Source: Thalassobius sp. Cn5-15
GTDB lineage: Bacteria > Pseudomonadota > Alphaproteobacteria > Rhodobacterales > Rhodobacteraceae
DNA length: 64,000 nucleotides
Assembly (NCBI RefSeq): GCF_022347685.1
Contig: NZ_JAKRGF010000001.1
Coordinates: 868,001 to 932,000, forward strand
Reading direction: 5' to 3'
This document shows, in pieces, positions 59,814 through 64,000 of the stretch. Each line of letters starts with the position of its first letter. The stretch's first letter is position 1. A program made the position numbers and the translations under genes. Below the pieces are notes generated by a model. The model did not search any database. It worked only from the letters and a program-made list of their open reading frames with translations, and was not told where the DNA came from.

Positions 59814-59847
59814 CAAAAAAAGCCCCACCTCTTTGCAGAGGTGGGGG
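59814..59847 (-). terminator. Terminator of the sigma-54 activator gene
   Basis: CCCCACCTC-TTTGCA-GAGGTGGGG; minus-strand continuation gives a run of seven T. The rest of 59624-59902 holds no gene. Confidence 0.92.
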
Positions 59848-59902
59848 TGTCAGGTGACAAGTGCTGATGCAACCACGCATCAGCTAGGGGAAAGGGGTGG
59901 GA

Positions 59903-60973
59903 TCAGGCGTTTTTGTTGATCCCGTATTTCTTGATCTTCTCGATCAGTGTGGTGCGTTGCAGGCCCAAAGCCTGTGCGGCGCCAGTCACGTTGCCTTCGA
60001 CCTTTTTCAATGCCGCTTCGATCAGGCTGATTTCCAGATCCCGCAGGATCAGACGGATGTCGATCTGGCCAGTGTCTTCCAACATTTTCAACACCGCCGC
60101 CTGATCACCCCCCATGCCCATGCCGGGGGTCGCGCCAGCGCCCTGCCCGTCATTTTCACTGAGCAAGAGGAAGTTATCCACCTCTGCCGCGTGCAGCATG
60201 CGACCGGGGAACATCACGATCGCACGGTCAACGACGTTGCGCAGTTCACGAATGTTGCCAGGCCAGCTGTGGCCCTGCAGGCGTTCAATTGCGTCCATGG
60301 CAAAATGCGGCAGGTTGGCCTGCGGGTTCTGGCGGGTGTGGTCTTTCAGCATCCGGTCGATCAGTTCGGGGATCTCTTCCAGACGTTCGGACAACGACGG
60401 AACAGGCACTGGCAGCACGTTGATACGATAGTAAAGGTCAGCGCGGAATTTGCCCTCGGCCACTGCTTCGGTCAAATGGCGGTGGGTCGCGGTGATCAGG
60501 CGGAAGTTTACTGCGATATGTTCGCGACCGCCGACACGCTGGATTTCTCGCGCCTCTAGAACACGCAGAAGTTTTGCCTGCAATGCCAGTGGCATATCGC
60601 CGATTTCATCCAGAAACAGCGTGCCGCCATCAGCCATTTCGATCAGGCCGACGCGTTGTTCATCGGCGCCCGTAAAAGCGCCCTTTTCGTAGCCAAACAG
60701 TTCGGATTCCAGCAACTCCCCCGGAATGGCTGCACAGTTCACCGCCACCAGTTTACCCGCCCGCCCCGAGGCCGCATGAATAGCCGTTGCAGCGCGCTCC
60801 TTACCGGATCCCGTGTCACCAGACAGCATCACCGGCGCGTCACTGGGCGCCACGGCGGTCAGCATCTGTTTCATCCGCCGCGTCGCAGGGGCAGAACCGA
60901 CAACATGCGCGTCGACCTCATAGAGGATCGGCGCTTCGGCATCGAAAAACAGGTTACTGTACTGGTTGGTCAT
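59903..60973 (-). CDS. Sigma-54 transcriptional activator (FleQ/FleT-like, no receiver domain)
   Basis: 356 residues: a short N-terminus, an AAA+ domain about 25-255 and a Fis-type HTH. Walker [10 protein letters not shown], the sigma-54 contact loop GAFTGA, Walker [13 protein letters not shown], sensor [16 protein letters not shown] are all present. The HTH ([32 protein letters not shown], in parts) is like FleQ (RRTTLVEKMRKYG). The N-terminal FleQ or receiver domain is missing, as in FleT of Rhodobacter. It should drive the sigma-54 promoters at flhA, flgP and motA. A terminator follows. Confidence 0.92.
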   Translation of the reverse strand: MTNQYSNLFFDAEAPILYEVDAHVVGSAPATRRMKQMLTAVAPSDAPVMLSGDTGSGKERAATAIHAASGRAGKLVAVNCAAIPGELLESELFGYEKGAFTGADEQRVGLIEMADGGTLFLDEIGDMPLALQAKLLRVLEAREIQRVGGREHIAVNFRLITATHRHLTEAVAEGKFRADLYYRINVLPVPVPSLSERLEEIPELIDRMLKDHTRQNPQANLPHFAMDAIERLQGHSWPGNIRELRNVVDRAIVMFPGRMLHAAEVDNFLLLSENDGQGAGATPGMGMGGDQAAVLKMLEDTGQIDIRLILRDLEISLIEAALKKVEGNVTGAAQALGLQRTTLIEKIKKYGINKNA

Positions 60974-61100
60974 AATTTGGTCTGCCTTGGGGTGTAAGAC
61001 GCAACTGGGCCGCGTCTGATTTCCCTCTCAGACTAGTCAAAATGCCGACGTACCGCCACGTATCGGACGGCGACGTGACGCTCTCTTTCGGGCGCGCATA

Positions 61101-61134
61101 CATACTTTGGTCTATGTTAATTCGGTCTATACTG
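61101..61134. promoter_or_regulatory. CATACTTT-type motif upstream of the sigma-54 activator
   Basis: CATACTTTGGTCTATG (61101-61116) followed by a second GGTCTAT (61124-61130). It resembles the elements upstream of rpoN and between the hybrid kinase and LuxR-type regulator. It is about 130 bases upstream of the activator start. The window 60974-61138 otherwise contains paired GC-rich words (CCGACGTACCGCCACGTATCGGACGG). Confidence 0.5.
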
Positions 61135-61138
61135 CCTC

Positions 61139-61996
61139 TTAGCGGGCGAATTCACGGCGCAAGTGCTGGACCAAATCCTGACGGGCGCTTGACGCACGGC
61201 TGTAACGGTTTTGACGTTTCGTCTTTCGGGCGCTTGTCTGTAAGACGGTCAGCTCCGGGCGTGGACTGTCAGGAAGAACGACACTGCGCCGCGCGCCCAT
61301 CCAGGCCGTCGGCGTTTTCGGCAAGCTGACCAGCACGGAATCCTGTGAATGCCGGCCTCTCCCCTGCCCACCGCGAGCCACCTGTGCCCCCGTCGCGCCA
61401 GCCGCCGTCGAGGCAACGAAAGAAGGCTGCACTTGTGGCAATCGCGCCAAGACGCGGTGTACGCGGCCAAGGTAAGCGGTGCCACGTGTCCGATCCGAGG
61501 AATGATAGTATTTCGTCGCCACCTCCCAGCTGCCATGACGATTTTTCAACCGTGTCAGGAACTTGGCAGCATAGGCGGTGTTAGCCTCAGGCGACATCAT
61601 CTCTTCGACCGAGGCGAAGTTTTCCGCGTGCCAGCGATAGTTGATCTGCATGCAACCGACATCGACGTTGCGCACGCCAGCATCCAGCACCGCACGCAGT
61701 TTCGCCAATGCCTCTTCCCGCGTTTTGAAATAGTAGCCCTTGCCCTGCACATTCAGCGTCCAAGGCCAGCCGCGCACGCCGCGCTCGCCCTGCTTGAGCC
61801 CCGTCTCCACACGTGAAATCGCGGGCAGCAAGCCCTCTGGCAGTCCAAAACGCGCACCGGTCTGTGCCGCCATGCCTTCGCAATCGGGAACGCGGGCCAG
61901 CGCGGCGCTGCTGATTGCTGCCAGCGCAATCAGCAGCGCCGCGCCCTGCCCAAAACAACGCAGCACCACGTCCATACGCTGGCGTCTCCTGTTCAT
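61139..61996 (-). CDS. SltF-like flagellar lytic transglycosylase
   Basis: 285 residues. A signal region to about 35 (LLIALAAISSAALA) is followed by an SLT-fold with catalytic Glu in AISRVETGLKQGERG and the motif VDVGCMQINYRWHAENF, AAKFLTRLKNRHGSWEVATKYYHS. The tail (180-285) is basic and low complexity. In Rhodobacter the rod-linked SltF opens peptidoglycan for the flagellar rod and is encoded among flagellar genes. It is 4 bases past the flgL stop on the same strand, so it belongs to the flgK-flgL operon. Start choice: first of two ATGs near MNRRRQRMD. Confidence 0.88.
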   Translation of the reverse strand: MNRRRQRMDVVLRCFGQGAALLIALAAISSAALARVPDCEGMAAQTGARFGLPEGLLPAISRVETGLKQGERGVRGWPWTLNVQGKGYYFKTREEALAKLRAVLDAGVRNVDVGCMQINYRWHAENFASVEEMMSPEANTAYAAKFLTRLKNRHGSWEVATKYYHSSDRTRGTAYLGRVHRVLARLPQVQPSFVASTAAGATGAQVARGGQGRGRHSQDSVLVSLPKTPTAWMGARRSVVLPDSPRPELTVLQTSARKTKRQNRYSRASSARQDLVQHLRREFAR

Positions 61997-62000
61997 CCGG

Positions 62001-63275
62001 TTAGCCTAGAAAGTCAAACAGTGTGCGCGAGGAGATTTGCGCATAGGTCTGCTGCGCGGCCTCGCGACTCATCATCATTGCCTGCAACTCTGTCACGGCG
62101 GCCGCGATATCCAGACCCTCGTATCCGGCAAGAGCGCGCTGCACCATTTCGAACCGTTTATCGAGGCCAACCCGGTGGCGTTCGCCCACCTGTTGCAAAG
62201 CACCGATCTCCCCGCGTGCATCCGCAATGTGATCGAGGGTGGAGTTGATCTTGTCGATCATGGCGTTCGACGTCTCATCCGACGGCACAATGATGAAAGG
62301 TGTATCCGCATCATCGCCTGCCAGCGGGGTGATCTGGACCATGTTGTCGTGCCGGTTGTTGCCTGCGTTGATGTCGGTTTTACTGATCGTAATATCACCG
62401 CTCGCATCCAGCCGGATCGCGGTAGGATCTGCGGGATCAATCATCGCGGTGATGCCGGTGGTCGCGGTTTCTGCGTTGATCGCGGCGATCAGAGCGTCCT
62501 TTGACTGCGCCATATAGGGCGCTGAAATCTCTGCTGTGCCATTCGGACCTTCGATGGTCATACCCACCTGCCCAGTGGTGTCGCCCAGTTGCAGGCGCAT
62601 CGCGTCGGGGCCAGTGATGCTATCGCGACGTGCGCCGCCACCCGGCGTCAGCGTATGGATCAGGTCATCTACGACAGAAAACAGATCGCGCACCTCCGGC
62701 CCATCGGCGCCGGGGACCTCAATCTCCATGAACAGTTCCTGGCCGTTGAGGCCCGATGCCATCATCGCGTTTTCCGACACGCGCAGCGTATGACGCCCAC
62801 TGTCGCCCGCATAGACCACCCCATTCGGACCGTCGATAAAGGGATCACGGTCGGTCTTGTAACCCCCAAACAGGGCGCGCCCGGTGCTGTCGCGGCTTTG
62901 TGCCATCGACACCAGACTGTCGCGCAACTCTACCGCCTCAATGCGCAGGGATTCGCGTTCAGATGGTGACACCGATCCACTGGCACCACGAATGGCAATC
63001 TCTGACAGGCGATTCAGCGTTTTGCCAACTGTGCCCAGAACGGTATCGCCCATGGTCAGCCGCGCATCCGCCCGTTCCAGGTTTTCAGTAAACTGTTCCA
63101 CCATCGCGCTTTGGTCGCGGGTGGCCGACATGTTGAGCGACCGCACCGGATCGACAGAGGCACGCGGGTCCGCCTTACCTTTGGCGATTTCAGCCTGCAG
63201 GTTGGAAATATCGGTATCCAGACGGGTGAAATGCCGTGTGGCCAGTTGGTGGTGTAGTGAGGTGCCGATGGTCAT
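62001..63275 (-). CDS. flgL: Flagellar hook-filament junction protein FlgL
   Basis: 424 residues. The flagellin-like N-terminus MTIGTSLHHQLATRHFTRLDTDISNLQAEIAKGK (in part), the repeated motif TGRALFGGYKTDRDPF typical of FlgL near 135 and the C-terminus AAAVTELQAMMMSREAAQQTYAQISSRTLFDFL are diagnostic. It joins hook-associated protein FlgK to the filament. It starts 16 bases after the flgK stop. Confidence 0.93.
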   Translation of the reverse strand: MTIGTSLHHQLATRHFTRLDTDISNLQAEIAKGKADPRASVDPVRSLNMSATRDQSAMVEQFTENLERADARLTMGDTVLGTVGKTLNRLSEIAIRGASGSVSPSERESLRIEAVELRDSLVSMAQSRDSTGRALFGGYKTDRDPFIDGPNGVVYAGDSGRHTLRVSENAMMASGLNGQELFMEIEVPGADGPEVRDLFSVVDDLIHTLTPGGGARRDSITGPDAMRLQLGDTTGQVGMTIEGPNGTAEISAPYMAQSKDALIAAINAETATTGITAMIDPADPTAIRLDASGDITISKTDINAGNNRHDNMVQITPLAGDDADTPFIIVPSDETSNAMIDKINSTLDHIADARGEIGALQQVGERHRVGLDKRFEMVQRALAGYEGLDIAAAVTELQAMMMSREAAQQTYAQISSRTLFDFLG

Positions 63276-63290
63276 ATCAATACCCTCCTA

Positions 63291-64000
63291 TTACCGCAGC
63301 GAAGTCATCAGGGTCGAAAACAGCTCTTGCGCCACTGTCATGATCCGTGCGTTGGCCTGATAGGCCTGTTGGAATTTCATCAGGTTGGCCGCCTCTGTGT
63401 CCAGATCAACGCCCGCTGCCGCCTGATGGGCCGTCAGGGCAGCCTCATGCTGAGCCTCGGTCACCTCTTCTTTGATCTTGGCGGCAGATGTCAGCCCGCC
63501 CACTTCGGTGCGGATTTCGGTCAGAATAGAATGGAACCCGCCCAGACCGCTGGAATTGTCGCGGGTGCGCAGTGCCGCCAGCGCACTGAGGCCGCGCGCA
63601 TCACCGGTGCCGGAACTGGACGCGGTGACATCAAACTGATCGCCCGTGGCATAGCCCGCCGCCAGTGTCAGATCAAAGCCCGCGATTTGCGCATTGCCGC
63701 TACCGTCCAGAATGCCGCCGCCCAAACGGTGACCAGTGGTCTGATCCACCACCGCAACTTCGCCCGTTGTGGCATCCACCACCTGTACCGTCACAGCGCG
63801 GTCGCCTTGTTCAGCCAGCGCGCCAGTGGTGACAGAGCCGCCAATTTCCAGATTGCCCGCGCCTGCAACCACAATCAGATCCTCGGCCGGCAGATCACTG
63901 AGACGGAGCCATTGCGTCGCAGCTGTACTGCCGTCCGTGGACAGTTTGGTGCCCAGATAGTTATTCGCCTGACCGGTCAGCGTGCTGTCATAAATCGCCC
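63291..64000 (-). CDS. flgK: Flagellar hook-associated protein FlgK (5' end off window)
   Basis: The last 236 residues of FlgK. The frame is open to the window edge (reads AIYDSTLTGQANNYLGTK at the right end). The C-terminal D0/D1 helix is clear: AHQAAAGVDLDTEAANLMKFQQAYQANARIMTVAQELFSTLM (in parts DTEAANLMKFQQAYQANARI), the flagellar hook-associated signature. It is first in the visible flgK-flgL-sltF run. Confidence 0.93.
   Translation of the reverse strand, partial: AIYDSTLTGQANNYLGTKLSTDGSTAATQWLRLSDLPAEDLIVVAGAGNLEIGGSVTTGALAEQGDRAVTVQVVDATTGEVAVVDQTTGHRLGGGILDGSGNAQIAGFDLTLAAGYATGDQFDVTASSSGTGDARGLSALAALRTRDNSSGLGGFHSILTEIRTEVGGLTSAAKIKEEVTEAQHEAALTAHQAAAGVDLDTEAANLMKFQQAYQANARIMTVAQELFSTLMTSLR

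Noticed and set aside
1-64000. CRISPR arrays, rRNA or intact insertion sequences
   Set aside because: No regularly spaced repeats, no rRNA-like stretches and no transposase frame were seen on either strand.

Overview
The window reads as DNA from an alphaproteobacterium of the Rhodobacterales, most likely a marine roseobacter. This rests on moderately high GC, dense operons, a TakP-like TRAP system, a TAXI-TRAP system, a SltF-type flagellar muramidase and a FlgT homologue of the kind studied in Rhodobacter. There is no rRNA, CRISPR array or intact insertion sequence. One tRNA (Asn, anticodon GTT) lies at 31.1 kb.

Nutrient half, 1-33.5 kb. (1) 1-6.7 kb: a Cache-domain sensor kinase and a truncated LuxR-type regulator, divergent from a three-gene TRAP transporter with an unusually large membrane subunit. 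(2) 6.7-15.4 kb: NAD-type GAPDH, glucokinase and a four-gene CUT1 sugar ABC transporter on the minus strand, divergent from an OmpR/EnvZ-class pair. This looks like a self-regulated glucose uptake and phosphorylation module. (3) 15.4-30.8 kb: a peptide ABC transporter with an AbgB-like M20 amidohydrolase and an MlrC-like M81 peptidase, facing a D-aminoacylase-family amidohydrolase and a TAXI-TRAP transporter, with a LysR regulator at each end. I infer a scavenging locus for modified or D-residue peptides. (4) 31-33.5 kb: tRNA-Asn, a metallo-beta-lactamase-fold hydrolase and an orphan EnvZ-like kinase.

Motility half, 34-64 kb. It holds a hybrid kinase with a LuxR-type regulator, fliA, a FlhF homologue, flhA, a FlgP-like lipoprotein, flgT, flgA, flgM, a small coiled-coil membrane protein, rpoN, fliC, PomA/PomB-type motA and motB, fliD, a FleQ/FleT-like sigma-54 activator, a SltF-like transglycosylase, flgL and the 3' end of flgK. 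The RpoN - enhancer protein - FliA/FlgM hierarchy, FlhF, PomAB-like stator and FlgP/FlgT make this a gammaproteobacterial-style flagellum; no FlaF or FlbT gene was seen. Near-perfect sigma-54 promoters precede flhA, flgP and motA. Two non-motility inserts interrupt the cluster: SnoaL/HxlR plus three unknown genes (46.1-49.9 kb), and an MFS/LysR pair (57.4-59.6 kb).

The most interesting signals are: a FlhF homologue that keeps the fold outline but has lost every GTPase motif; an RBS-sequestering hairpin on rpoN; a CATACTTT-N-GT motif shared by three flagellar regulatory regions; a duplicated operator-like motif at the SnoaL/HxlR pair; a SwrB/DUF2802-like protein after flgM; and the D-peptide locus. 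All functions are inferred by reading the sequence; no database search was run.
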